NCBI GenBank assembly: GCA_934464585.1
Contig: CAKSJY010000001.1
Coordinates: forward strand, 1 to 64,000
From: an uncultured Eubacteriales bacterium
GTDB taxonomy: Bacteria > Bacillota > Clostridia > Oscillospirales > Acutalibacteraceae
Reading direction: 5' to 3'
Length of the DNA: 64,000 bases
Shown: positions 7,491-14,919 of the stretch, piece after piece
Layout of the letters: the number at the start of each line of letters is the position of its first letter
Numbering within the stretch: the stretch's first letter is position 1
Program-made: the position numbers and the translations under genes
The notes under the pieces: generated by a model
Database searches by the model: none
What the model saw: the letters and a program-made list of their open reading frames with translations, nothing else
Told to the model about the DNA's origin: nothing

Positions 7491-7598
7491 TCATACGAAA
7501 ATTAGAATGAGGTCCAAAATACATTTTAAGGCTTTAAAAATTTTCCCCCAAGGTATCGACCATAATAGAGTTGAACATGATAATACTGCTGCTAACAT
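7491..7598 (-). CDS. small hydrophobic peptide, array unit 6 (35 aa)
   Basis: The ATG follows AAAAAGGGG. The 35-residue peptide begins MLAAVLSCSTLLWSIPWGKI and continues FKALKCILDLILIFV. It keeps W-S-x-P-W, the lysines, the Cys and the Asp, with synonymous third-base changes relative to unit 4 in the K-C-x-x-D-L segment. The promoter of units 2-5 is not conserved here; TTGAGT-18-TATAAC overlapping the unit 7 hairpin is a weak candidate. Own terminator at 7402. Function unknown. Confidence 0.65.
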   Translation of the reverse strand: MLAAVLSCSTLLWSIPWGKIFKALKCILDLILIFV

Positions 7599-7677
7599 TA
7601 AAAAACCCCTTTTTATAAATGAACTATGTAAAAATAAACGACAAACAAAAATTTAACATCTGACTTGCGCCAAGGTT

Positions 7678-7710
7678 ATATGCTTGAATTTTATATAAAC
7701 TCAAGCATAT
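7678..7710 (-). terminator. hairpin after array unit 7
   Basis: Ten-bp stem (7678-7687 with 7701-7710) around an A/T-rich loop, starting 28 bp after the unit 7 stop. T-run is poor, so strength is uncertain. Confidence 0.5.
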
Positions 7711-7738
7711 ATAAAAGTCTAAAGTTCAAACGGCATAT

Positions 7739-7828
7739 CTAAAGTTCCTGGATAATCATTTGAAGAATATCTATTATTACCTGGAAAATAGTTTTTAAAA
7801 GATCGACAGAAGCTAACAATTCGAACAC
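7739..7828 (-). CDS. small amphipathic peptide, array unit 7 (29 aa, divergent)
   Basis: A GTG start follows GAAAAGAGG. The 29-residue peptide begins MFELLASVDLLKTIFQVIID and ends ILQMIIQEL. It has no Trp, Pro or Cys and carries acidic and amide residues spaced three to four apart, so it reads as one amphipathic helix, similar in style to phenol-soluble modulins. Its membership of the array family rests on position, size, ribosome site and the hydrophobic spacing, not on the core motif. No clear promoter seen. It could be a spurious ORF, though the ribosome site argues against that. Confidence 0.45.
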   Translation of the reverse strand: MFELLASVDLLKTIFQVIIDILQMIIQEL

Positions 7829-8278
7829 AATAAATTACCTCTTTTCTCCCAAAACAAAATCGTTAATAATTTGTGAGCCTTTAACCGCCAAATCAAAGAC
7901 TGAAGTTGTCCCTTTTTAAAATGCCCCCTTTACAAGCTTGTCTTATTATAATATTGCAGAAAAGATATAAATGTTAATGTTAATTAAATACTAAATATCA
8001 AGGAAATTGTTACAAAAAAGTTAAATTCTCTTGTTCTGTAATTAAATTGTAATCTTTATTTTGATAAATGTCAATATTTTTTAGGTGTAGAAAAAATATT
8101 TTTTTTACAAAAGTACACTTAATTACAAAATAAACTCTAAATCATAGAATTAATTGTGTTATTTGTGTAAAAACATTCAAATGATTATGTATAATACGTA
8201 AAAATATTAAAAATAAAAGTGCGAAATATGTAAAAAAAGCCGATGTGAAATATTTTTGGAAAAAAATCGTGTATACTA
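7829..8278. other. AT-rich intergenic region, array to tRNA-Leu
   Basis: About 450 bp, strongly AT-rich, with stops in all frames. The part next to unit 7 would be its leader/promoter region on the minus strand; a TATAAT is present on that strand near 7940 but without a good -35 box. I see no convincing gene, RNA structure or repeat. Confidence 0.5.
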
Positions 8279-8307
8279 TTGACAGCTCAAATATAAGGTG
8301 ATATAAT
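8279..8307 (+). promoter_or_regulatory. consensus sigma-A promoter of tRNA-Leu
   Basis: Perfect TTGACA (8279-8284), 17-nt spacer and perfect TATAAT (8302-8307), ending 16 nt before the mature tRNA. Confidence 0.9.
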
Positions 8308-8323
8308 TAATTATGTTCTGTTA

Positions 8324-8410
8324 GCTGGTGTGGCGGAATAGGCAGACGCAAGGGACTTAAAATCCCTCGGTGGCAACATCGTGCCGGTTCAAGTCCGGCC
8401 ACCAGCACCA
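8324..8410 (+). tRNA. tRNA-Leu (anticodon UAA)
   Basis: The acceptor arm GCTGGTG (8324-8330) pairs with CACCAGC (8400-8406), followed by discriminator A and an encoded CCA (8408-8410). The anticodon stem AGGGA/TCCCT encloses loop CTTAAAA, anticodon TAA at 8358-8360, reading UUA and UUG. The long variable arm (CGGTGGCAACATCG) marks a class II leucine tRNA, and the T arm has GGTTCAAGTCC. Strong promoter upstream and a terminator downstream make it a single-gene unit. Confidence 0.97.
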
Positions 8411-8413
8411 GAT

Positions 8414-8449
8414 AAAAGCCTCAATACGCAAGTCGTGTTAGAGGCTTTT
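8414..8449 (+). terminator. terminator of tRNA-Leu
   Basis: Nine-bp stem AAAAGCCTC (8414-8422) with GAGGCTTTT (8441-8449), then a T-rich tail. Confidence 0.85.
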
Positions 8450-8601
8450 GTCTTTTATAAAGTTAATTGGTCATGTCGTTGGATTTTATAGATCTTTTGA
8501 TTATATAAAATTTTTGTATCAACTCAGGTGTTTTAGTCTTTTTCTGTTAGCGGTATTATGAATTGTAAGTTTGCTAATTAAAAAATAAAGTGAAACAAAA
8601 C

Positions 8602-8640
8602 AATCCCATTACTGAAACTGAATTCAGCAATGGGATTTTT
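8602..8640. terminator. terminator downstream of ktrB
   Basis: Nine-bp stem (8602-8610 with 8629-8637) with T-rich sequence on both sides, between the tRNA unit and the minus-strand ktrB stop. It would terminate ktrB on the minus strand and stop any read-through from the left. Confidence 0.8.
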
Positions 8641-8658
8641 ATTTTTGTATTATTAGGC

Positions 8659-10041
8659 TTATCCAACAATAATTTTAGCTTCAGGAAGGATAGTTTCAAT
8701 TCGCTTGTTCTTTCGTGCACTTAAAGCAACTATTAGCGATACCGGCCCTACTCTGCCAACAAACATAGTAAACATTAATACTATTTTTGAGATATTACCC
8801 AATAAAGGCGTAATTCCCGTACTCAATCCTACGGTTCCGAATGCGGATACAACTTCGTATAGAATATCTATAGATGAAAGTCCTTTTCTTATTTCACAAA
8901 GCTCAACTATTCCAACAGAAGTTACAATAAAAAAGATTGCAAGAAGGGCGATAGACAAAGTCTTATATACGGTGTTTTTGTCGATAAGGTGGTGATGGAT
9001 ACATGTATTTGTATATCCCTTTAACACGCTGATAACAGTTGCAATTAGAATAACAAAGGTTGTAGTTTTAATACCGCCACCTGTTGATGATGGAGAGGCA
9101 CCTATAAACATAAATACGACACTTAGTATCTTAGTAACATCGTTTTCTTGGTTTAAAGGTATACTGAAAAATCCTGCGGTACGAAGCATTGACGATTGAA
9201 AGAATGAGGCATTTAATTTACCCCAAAAACTTAATTTTGAAAGAGTATTGTTGTTTTCAAATATGAAAAATAATACAGTTCCGGCTATAAGGAAGATAAT
9301 AGAGGTTTTTAACACTATGGATGAATGTAAATTGATTTTTGCAGCATGTTCTTTGTTTTTAAACCTATTTATTAGGTAGTTATAGATGTCTGTAATGACG
9401 ATAAATCCAATACCACCGATTATAACTAAAAATGCTACTACACAGCATACAAGCGGATCTGATACATAAGATGAAAGGCTCATTCCGGGGGTTACGAAAC
9501 CCATTATATCAAAGCCGGCATTGCAATAAGCAGAGACAGCAGTAAAAATTGAAACCCATATTCCATAAGCACCATATTGCGGAATAAATCTAAAGGATAG
9601 AATTACCGCTCCGATGAACTCGCATGCAAATGAGACAATAAAAATAGAGTATATAAGCCTATGTATTTGTATGATATTTCCATTTGTGTATTCTTTTATT
9701 ATTTGTAAGTCTCTGATTCCGAGCTTTTTTCGTAGGATTAATGTAAATCCTGTGGTGAAGGTTATAAGACCGAGGCCTCCGATTTGTATTAATAAGAGTA
9801 TTACAACTTGTCCAAAGGCACTCCACTGAGTCCATGTGTCAAACACATTGAGTCCTGTAACACAAGTACTGGAAGTGGCGGTAAACAGTGCATTTATAAA
9901 TGTAGGTGCAGTGTTTCGATGTGCTATAGGAAGCATCAACAGTAGAGTTCCTAAGACAATTATTATAAAAAAGCTTAACACTATCAGTTTTACAGGAGGC
10001 ATATTTTTAATTTTATGTGTGATATTTCCAAGTTTATTCAA
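8659..10041 (-). CDS. ktrB: KtrB/TrkH-type potassium uptake membrane subunit
   Basis: The 460-residue integral membrane protein has four repeated M1-P-M2 units. The four selectivity-filter loops with their central glycines are visible: ATSSTCVTGLNV (about residue 55), SAYCNAGFDIMG (about 168), SPSSTGGGIKTT (about 318) and SAFGTVGLSTGIT (about 400). This is the ion pore of a Na+- or H+-coupled potassium uptake system. Such pores need the cytosolic NAD/ATP-binding KtrA/TrkA subunit, which is not adjacent. Start is UUG with GGAG eight bases upstream. A promoter candidate overlaps the end of the upstream cinA-like gene. Confidence 0.9.
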   Translation of the reverse strand: MNKLGNITHKIKNMPPVKLIVLSFFIIIVLGTLLLMLPIAHRNTAPTFINALFTATSSTCVTGLNVFDTWTQWSAFGQVVILLLIQIGGLGLITFTTGFTLILRKKLGIRDLQIIKEYTNGNIIQIHRLIYSIFIVSFACEFIGAVILSFRFIPQYGAYGIWVSIFTAVSAYCNAGFDIMGFVTPGMSLSSYVSDPLVCCVVAFLVIIGGIGFIVITDIYNYLINRFKNKEHAAKINLHSSIVLKTSIIFLIAGTVLFFIFENNNTLSKLSFWGKLNASFFQSSMLRTAGFFSIPLNQENDVTKILSVVFMFIGASPSSTGGGIKTTTFVILIATVISVLKGYTNTCIHHHLIDKNTVYKTLSIALLAIFFIVTSVGIVELCEIRKGLSSIDILYEVVSAFGTVGLSTGITPLLGNISKIVLMFTMFVGRVGPVSLIVALSARKNKRIETILPEAKIIVG

Positions 10042-10082
10042 AACAATTTCTCCTTGATTTTTAATAATTTTTACAATCGACT

Positions 10083-10111
10083 ATGATAACCTATTATTAT
10101 ACAAAAATCAA
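10083..10111 (-). promoter_or_regulatory. candidate promoter for ktrB
   Basis: Minus-strand TTGATT (10111-10106), 17-nt spacer, TATCAT (10088-10083). It overlaps the last codons of the cinA-like gene. Moderate match only. Confidence 0.45.
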
Positions 10112-10881
10112 GAAGGAAATTTTATAGAATGAATATAAGGCTTTAATATTTCGCAAATTTCGTTGGCAACAGGTTGAATTGCAGAAATACAAGTTTCTTT
10201 ACTTTCTCCCGACGCAGTAATTCTTATTACGACACAATCTTCTTTTGCATATGGAGCAACAGTTGGATTTTTTAGGTCAAGGTAACTGCTTATTTCGTCG
10301 GCGGCGATGGATTCACCGATTCCCTTAAGGATTAAATTTGCAGATAATATTGTTGAAGAAGAAAGCCTTTTTAAATGCCTTTCAGAAGCTAAGGTAAAAA
10401 CATGCTCAGCTTCTTTAGGCGGTCCGGGAAGTAGGAGTGCAGTTTTGTTTTTGTCGGTTAAAAATATACCCGGTGCAGTACCTACAGAATTTTCAATAGT
10501 TATGGCTCCGTCTGGAACATAGGCTTGTTTTCTGTTACTGGGACTTATTGTATCCTTGTTGTACTTCTTTTTCAAATAATTTTTTATAGTGTTGTATATA
10601 TCTTCGTTATATATTAATTCTTTTTGGAAAAATTTTGCGACAGCTTCTTTTGTAATGTCATCTTTTGTAGGGCCTAAACCTCCTGTTGTTACTACGATAT
10701 CAGAGCGACTATATGCTATTTTTAGTGCGTCGATGAGACGTTGCTCGTTGTCGCCTACAACTGTTTGATAATGTACATTAATTCCTAATTCGGCGAGGCC
10801 TTTTGATAGAAATACAGCGTTTGTATTCACTATATCTCCAAGCAAAATTTCGCTACCGACACATATGATTTCTGCATTCAT
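10108..10881 (-). CDS. CinA N-terminal (MoCF-binding-like) domain protein, no amidase domain
   Basis: The 257-residue protein matches the N-terminal half of CinA: start MNAEIICVGSEILLGDIVNT, then VVTTGGLGPTKDDITKEAVA (about 64-83) and LLLPGPPKEAEHVF (about 148-161). In CinA this half is linked to NAD-derivative (ADP-ribose) pyrophosphatase activity, while the C-terminal PncC half deamidates NMN. Here the protein ends where the C-terminal domain would begin, so the PncC part is missing. Full CinA is about 410 residues. AAAGGAAG precedes the ATG. There are 27 bp to the upstream radical SAM gene on the same strand. Confidence 0.85.
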   Translation of the reverse strand: MNAEIICVGSEILLGDIVNTNAVFLSKGLAELGINVHYQTVVGDNEQRLIDALKIAYSRSDIVVTTGGLGPTKDDITKEAVAKFFQKELIYNEDIYNTIKNYLKKKYNKDTISPSNRKQAYVPDGAITIENSVGTAPGIFLTDKNKTALLLPGPPKEAEHVFTLASERHLKRLSSSTILSANLILKGIGESIAADEISSYLDLKNPTVAPYAKEDCVVIRITASGESKETCISAIQPVANEICEILKPYIHSIKFPS

Positions 10882-10908
10882 TAGATTACTTCCTTTATAA
10901 AAATAATA

Positions 10909-11904
10909 TTAAACAATATAAAGTATTTTTGATGTGCTAAATCTTTTTCCGATTTCATCTTTTAAAAATTCTTCCGCCGATGCCCTTACCGATGTATTAT
11001 AGCAGTATTTTCCGTGGCCACGAGATTGCATGATGTTTTTATCATACAAATCAGGTGCTTCGGGGAAAGCTTCTGTATTAATCGCACGGTGGACAAAGCT
11101 ATACGTCATAAAGATGACCTCGATAAACATTTCGTCTTTAACCTTTTTGGTTAGTTTTTCATTTAATATATCAAGAAGGTTTATATATAGATTTTGCCAG
11201 TTTTCAACCATAACTACAGGTGCTATCAAAAGTCCGACCTTATAACCGGCGTCGCAAAGCTTGTTGATTGCATTTATTCGATTTAGAAGAGAGGAGGTTC
11301 CGATTTCAATTGATGAAATTATTTCTTGAGGGTTTACACTCATTCTTATGATGACTTTGCCCTTGTGGTTTAGATTTAAAATAGGATCTACCATAGAAAA
11401 TTTGGTAGGGAAGGTAATAAATCCTCTACCATTTTCAGCAAAGTTTTCAATAGTCCATGGGAGATTGGAAGTGATGCTGTTTTCAAGAACTAGGTCACTA
11501 TTACTACCTAGTTCAAAGATTGAAGCATTAGGTGTTTTTAAAGATTTTTTTATGAGATTAAACATAATTTGCTCTCTATTTACAAATACTCTCAAGTAAG
11601 AGCATTTGTTGTAGTTGCAAACCAGATAGCAATAAAGACACATTGCTGAACATCCTGAGGATGTGAACGGTACAATAAAGTCTGAGCTTTTATGGTTTTC
11701 TTTATACTTATGAGTTTTCCTTGTACCGAGAATAAGATAGGTTTTTAAAGTTGTAAAGGCTTTGTTTGGTCTTTTTCTTAGTTCTTCTATATTGTTGTGG
11801 TTACTTATTATAGTCTTTGGAAGATTTTCATATTTACGAAGAAGGTATCTTCCTAACTTATAATTTGGTGTATCAGGCTCATAATAAATCTTACTAAGTT
11901 TCAT
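10909..11904 (-). CDS. SPL-family radical SAM protein (spore photoproduct lyase-like)
   Basis: The 331-residue protein has the SPL-type iron-sulfur motif CSAMCLYCYL (Cys85, Cys89, Cys92), with the two Tyr that flank the last Cys in true lyases. C-terminal TYSFVHRAINTEAFPEAPDLY is the usual SPL signature; only its start is cited here as MTYSFVHRA. Spore photoproduct lyase repairs the thymine dimer formed in UV-irradiated spores. However, the segment FELGSNSDLVLE (130-141) has Ser134 where characterised lyases have the H-donor Cys (Cys140/141), from memory. It may therefore be a related enzyme with another substrate. An AAAGGAG ribosome site precedes the ATG. Confidence 0.8.
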   Translation of the reverse strand: MKLSKIYYEPDTPNYKLGRYLLRKYENLPKTIISNHNNIEELRKRPNKAFTTLKTYLILGTRKTHKYKENHKSSDFIVPFTSSGCSAMCLYCYLVCNYNKCSYLRVFVNREQIMFNLIKKSLKTPNASIFELGSNSDLVLENSITSNLPWTIENFAENGRGFITFPTKFSMVDPILNLNHKGKVIIRMSVNPQEIISSIEIGTSSLLNRINAINKLCDAGYKVGLLIAPVVMVENWQNLYINLLDILNEKLTKKVKDEMFIEVIFMTYSFVHRAINTEAFPEAPDLYDKNIMQSRGHGKYCYNTSVRASAEEFLKDEIGKRFSTSKILYIV

Positions 11905-12023
11905 ATTACCACTCCTTTAGAGAGTATTATCTGCAAAATTATATGCTTTATTTACTTTAAGCTATAACATAATTTTGTAAATAGAGTGGTTTTTCAGCTA
12001 ATAAAAGGAAAGATGTGATTATA

Positions 12024-12116
12024 ATGTTAATGTTTGTATTAGGACTTACAGCAGGTGCTACTGTAGCAACTATTGGAATGTGTTTCTTTTGCGTATCTTC
12101 AAAAGCAGATAGATAA
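12024..12116 (+). CDS. 30-residue membrane peptide, DUF3789-like
   Basis: This short ORF starts at ATG behind GGAAAGATG and encodes 30 residues: a single hydrophobic segment (MLMFVLGLTAGATVATIGMC) followed by FFCVSSKADR. The glycine-rich transmembrane helix, the Cys near its end and the polar A-D tail resemble the tiny DUF3789 proteins common in Clostridia (from memory). It stands alone on the plus strand between two minus-strand genes. Function unknown. Confidence 0.6.
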   Translation: MLMFVLGLTAGATVATIGMCFFCVSSKADR

Positions 12117-12129
12117 GTAACTTTCTAAA

Positions 12130-12744
12130 TTACACCTGGCGATGAATATTTCTTATGAGTGGTGAAATTTTCTTGTAAATAAGAAAGGTTACGCAAGAAA
12201 CCAATGTTCCTTTTAAAAGGTTAAATGGCAAAATAGTAACAAATACAAGCTCAAAAAGGGAATTCGATTCGGGTTTTATGGCCTTAAACATTTCCAATAT
12301 AGTGTCGATAGGCATTATTAGTGAATATAAGGGTATAAGAACAAAATAGTTTACGATTGTTCCCCAAATTGCCATAGTAATAGTAGCGATTATTAGACTC
12401 AAAAGAGCAATCTTTTGAGTCTTTTTTTGTTTGTAGATAACTCCGGCGATTAATACAAACGGTGCATTAATTATAAAATTTGAAAGATGTCCAATAAAAT
12501 CACTGCCGGCAAAAAGCATGGTGATAATATTTTTAGTAAGCTCAACCAAAACACCGTTAATTGGTCCTACAGCAAAGGATATAATAAGAGCCGGAAGCTC
12601 GGAAATATCAAGCTTTATAAACGCAGGAACAAACGGTAAAGAAAAACTAAATATCATCAATACAGAGGATATTGCAGAGAAAATAGCGGTTATTATTAGG
12701 TCAACAAGTTTAGTATCGTTTTTAGGATTGTTTGATAGATGCAA
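12130..12744 (-). CDS. ribU: riboflavin ECF transporter substrate-binding subunit (RibU-like)
   Basis: The 204-residue protein has about six hydrophobic segments. The RibU-type signature is visible: FSLPFVPAFIKLDISELPAL (about 33-52), then FAVGPINGVLVELTKNI (about 57-73). In the ECF system this S component binds riboflavin and docks to the shared EcfAA'T energy module, encoded elsewhere. Start is UUG, with CGGAGG eleven bases upstream. It follows the unknown 181-residue gene by 23 bp on the same strand. No FMN riboswitch sequence could be recognised upstream, so the assignment rests on the protein only. Confidence 0.8.
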   Translation of the reverse strand: MHLSNNPKNDTKLVDLIITAIFSAISSVLMIFSFSLPFVPAFIKLDISELPALIISFAVGPINGVLVELTKNIITMLFAGSDFIGHLSNFIINAPFVLIAGVIYKQKKTQKIALLSLIIATITMAIWGTIVNYFVLIPLYSLIMPIDTILEMFKAIKPESNSLFELVFVTILPFNLLKGTLVSCVTFLIYKKISPLIRNIHRQV

Positions 12745-12767
12745 TATGGTTTGGTCCTCCGTTTAGA

Positions 12768-13313
12768 TTATTGTGGATATGGTCTGCAAATTAGATTTTC
12801 AGATATACAAAAATTTTGGTAGTCGAGAATAATATCGAAAAAACTTTCCTCTTTTGAAATTAATGAAGACAGATTTTCGATAATGCCTGGATATGTTAAA
12901 TCAGCGTGTATGATATGTGATCCGGTCTCATCGTTGTATTTATCTATAATAGAATAGAATTCATCTTTGATAGATGGATGAAGTTTTGATGTACCTATAG
13001 TTGCTAGTATTTGATAGTCTTCATCGTTAAATACATTAAGTCGGGTTTTAAGCAATGGCAATGTGAACATATTATTAAGTTTGGTTTCAAAGGTAATTTT
13101 AAAGCTAGGTTGGGAAACCATAAGAGTAGGACTACTATATTCAGAAAATGTTAGCTTTGGGGAGAGGTTTAATTTATTCTGTGACACAAATGAATTTAGA
13201 AATTTAAAAAATTTTTCTGGAGAATAATTATATAATTCGGCGAGCAATATTTTGGTATTGTGTATAGGGATGTTATCTTTTTCGTGGTATGAAGAGAATT
13301 TTACTGTTTTCAT
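12768..13313 (-). CDS. unknown 181-residue cytosolic protein
   Basis: I do not recognise this protein. It has no signal peptide, no membrane segment and no metal-binding motif. It begins MKTVKFSSYHEKDNIPIHNT and ends ENLICRPYPQ. The composition is mixed alpha/beta, with a serine-rich middle and conserved-looking segments IHADLTYPGI (about 137-146). An AAGGATT ribosome site lies before the ATG. It sits 23 bp upstream of ribU and follows a terminator on its own strand, so it is probably cotranscribed with ribU. Confidence 0.6.
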   Translation of the reverse strand: MKTVKFSSYHEKDNIPIHNTKILLAELYNYSPEKFFKFLNSFVSQNKLNLSPKLTFSEYSSPTLMVSQPSFKITFETKLNNMFTLPLLKTRLNVFNDEDYQILATIGTSKLHPSIKDEFYSIIDKYNDETGSHIIHADLTYPGIIENLSSLISKEESFFDIILDYQNFCISENLICRPYPQ

Positions 13314-13349
13314 TAGAATAATCCTTTCTTAAAATTAATTAATTATGGT

Positions 13350-13374
13350 AAAAGGAAGGCTAGGCCTTCCTTTT
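13350..13374 (-). terminator. terminator after the Ser/Lys-tailed membrane protein gene
   Basis: Perfect 11-bp stem (13350-13360 with 13364-13374) with a three-base loop; T4 at the 3' side on the minus strand. It separates the unknown membrane protein gene from the 181-residue gene. Confidence 0.8.
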
Positions 13375-13405
13375 AGTTAAAAATAGTTTTTTGAAGATTT
13401 ATAGT

Positions 13406-14779
13406 CTAATTTTCTTTGGATGTATCATCATTATTTGTAGTGCTACTAGAATCTTTTTCTGAAGTCTTTTTGGCTTGCTCCGGTTTAGTTTTGCTGGGAG
13501 TTCTTCTGCGAGTTTTTTTAGTAGTGCTTTTGGTGGACTTAGGTTTTGATGCATCTTTAGTGTTATGGTCTGTAGAGGTGCTTTCTGTAGAGCTATTTTT
13601 TTTAGAATCAGCAGAAGTTGTGTCCTTGGGACTTTTAGGGGCATTTTTGGAGGGTGTTTTAGGGTTAGGTTCTGTAAAGAAGTTTTCCAAAGGTGAATCT
13701 TCTTTGGAAGAGGTGCTTTTATTAAACGAATTATCAGCAGATTCAAATTGTTTAATTGCAGACATTAGTTTCTTATTTTCTTTATAGTTGCTGTATATAA
13801 TCATAAAGTATGAAATTAATGTCATAGCGATTGTTGTATATAGGGCTAGGAAGTAGCCGGATTGTAGATTTAGATATAGTCCAAGGGTAATATCGGTACT
13901 TACTCCAAGTAGGGCAAGTATGCCGGTAACATTCGGAACATATGTATTAAGTGCATTTGAGACAAGTGTATTCAATTGACTTAATTCAGATGCTATTTGA
14001 CTTTCAATTATATTGTTTGCTATCAATATACTAAATCCTGCGGCTGCAAGAATAACGAGCAATATAGTAAATATAACTGCAGGAATTGCTGTGGGTTTTC
14101 TTCTTATAAACATGAAACCACAACCCAACACAGCAAGTATCGGAATTGAATAGAATGCCCATTCTATATTAGATTTGGTTTCATTTATGTTATCTATAGT
14201 ATTTCTTACGTTATCAGATGCTAGGTGAATAGAATTAGAGATATTTTTAACACTGTCTGCAATATTTCTTGCATCGTCTATATATAGAGAGAGTGAGTCC
14301 ATGACATCGGATATTGATTGACCTATGTCACCAAAATTATCTTTTAAGAAATTTTTGATATCATCATTTTTTAAGATATCAACGGCATCACTATTTATAA
14401 AACTTGATATCTGGTCGATAACTCCATAATTAGGTATAGGTGTAGTTAGAAGATTATAGACAGAGACACCGAAAACATTATAGTCGGATATTTTTGTTCC
14501 GTATATTTCATATTGAGTAAGTTCTTTGTGCGATAGCATATCCCAAGCAGAGAACGAAGTTACTTCATTTTCCGGAGAGATAATTTCAACAGATTTCACA
14601 TTGTTAGCTGCCTGGCCTTTTAAAGAAAATTCTGCTGTTGCGTTTAAAAACGGTAAAAACAAGGAAATAAGCATCGGTATCAAAAGTAGACAGGTTACTA
14701 TTTTCAGGTGTGCCGTTAGGGTTAATTTTTTATAAGCCGCTGTTGTTTTATGCCAAAAATCTAATAAATTATCTTTCAA
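13406..14779 (-). CDS. unknown membrane protein with low-complexity basic tail
   Basis: I do not recognise this protein. A first membrane helix lies near residues 30-48, followed by an outer domain of about 160 residues with a helical, possibly coiled stretch (about 170-205). Three further membrane helices lie near 212-228, 235-258 and 310-333, then a cytosolic tail of about 120 residues rich in Ser, Thr, Lys, Asp and Pro, with a basic patch TTKKTRRRTPSKTKP. I chose the UUG at 14779 because GAGGTGG lies seven bases before it; a GTG nine bases upstream would overlap that site. The tail resembles intrinsically disordered phosphorylatable linkers (inference). Confidence 0.6.
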   Translation of the reverse strand: MKDNLLDFWHKTTAAYKKLTLTAHLKIVTCLLLIPMLISLFLPFLNATAEFSLKGQAANNVKSVEIISPENEVTSFSAWDMLSHKELTQYEIYGTKISDYNVFGVSVYNLLTTPIPNYGVIDQISSFINSDAVDILKNDDIKNFLKDNFGDIGQSISDVMDSLSLYIDDARNIADSVKNISNSIHLASDNVRNTIDNINETKSNIEWAFYSIPILAVLGCGFMFIRRKPTAIPAVIFTILLVILAAAGFSILIANNIIESQIASELSQLNTLVSNALNTYVPNVTGILALLGVSTDITLGLYLNLQSGYFLALYTTIAMTLISYFMIIYSNYKENKKLMSAIKQFESADNSFNKSTSSKEDSPLENFFTEPNPKTPSKNAPKSPKDTTSADSKKNSSTESTSTDHNTKDASKPKSTKSTTKKTRRRTPSKTKPEQAKKTSEKDSSSTTNNDDTSKEN

Positions 14780-14919
14780 AAAAACCACCTCATTTATATA
14801 ATATTTTTATCTTTATTTCTACATATTATATATCAATAAATTGTCGAAATCAACACATTATTCGAAATATAGGGGGAATTAACATATAATATTATATGAT
14901 ATTTACAAATAAATCTAGA

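Larger units (their letters stand above)
5797..7828 (-). repeat. tandem array of seven small-ORF units (paralogous hydrophobic peptides)
   Basis: Seven short minus-strand ORFs lie in tandem with starts at 7828, 7598, 7213, 6827, 6411, 6101 and 5883. The middle units repeat every 310-416 bp. Units starting at 7213, 6827, 6411 and 6101 each carry a TTGACT-17-TATTAT/TATCAT promoter, a 40-45 nt leader, a G-A-A-A-G-A-G-G ribosome site and a peptide of 35-37 residues. Independent hairpin terminators lie between most units. Codon differences between units are largely synonymous in the W-S-S-x-P-W and K-C-L-I-D-L segments, which argues for selection on protein. No transporter, modification enzyme or peptidase gene flanks the array. 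I do not recognise the family. Confidence 0.75.

Noticed and set aside
7805..7890. A 27-codon UUG-start ORF on the minus strand overlapping array unit 7
   Set aside because: Its frame starts far from any ribosome site, shows no resemblance to the array peptides, and overlaps unit 7, which has a well-placed AGAGG.
5786..8320. Possible CRISPR array in the repeat-rich region
   Set aside because: The repeats are 300-400 bp apart, imperfect, and explained by coding units, promoters and terminators; there are no short identical repeats with unique spacers and no cas genes.
8324..8410. tRNA-Leu as an integration site for a mobile element carrying the array
   Set aside because: No integrase, transposase or duplicated tRNA 3' end was seen on either side; kept only as a low-interest question.
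12745..12767. FMN riboswitch expected before ribU
   Set aside because: Only 23 bp separate ribU from the upstream gene and no RFN-type conserved sequence was seen before the 181-residue gene either.
13399..13746. ORF of 115 codons in another frame inside the tail of the membrane protein gene (both strands)
   Set aside because: Caused by the low-complexity Ser/Thr/Lys coding repeat; composition is skewed and no ribosome site precedes it.
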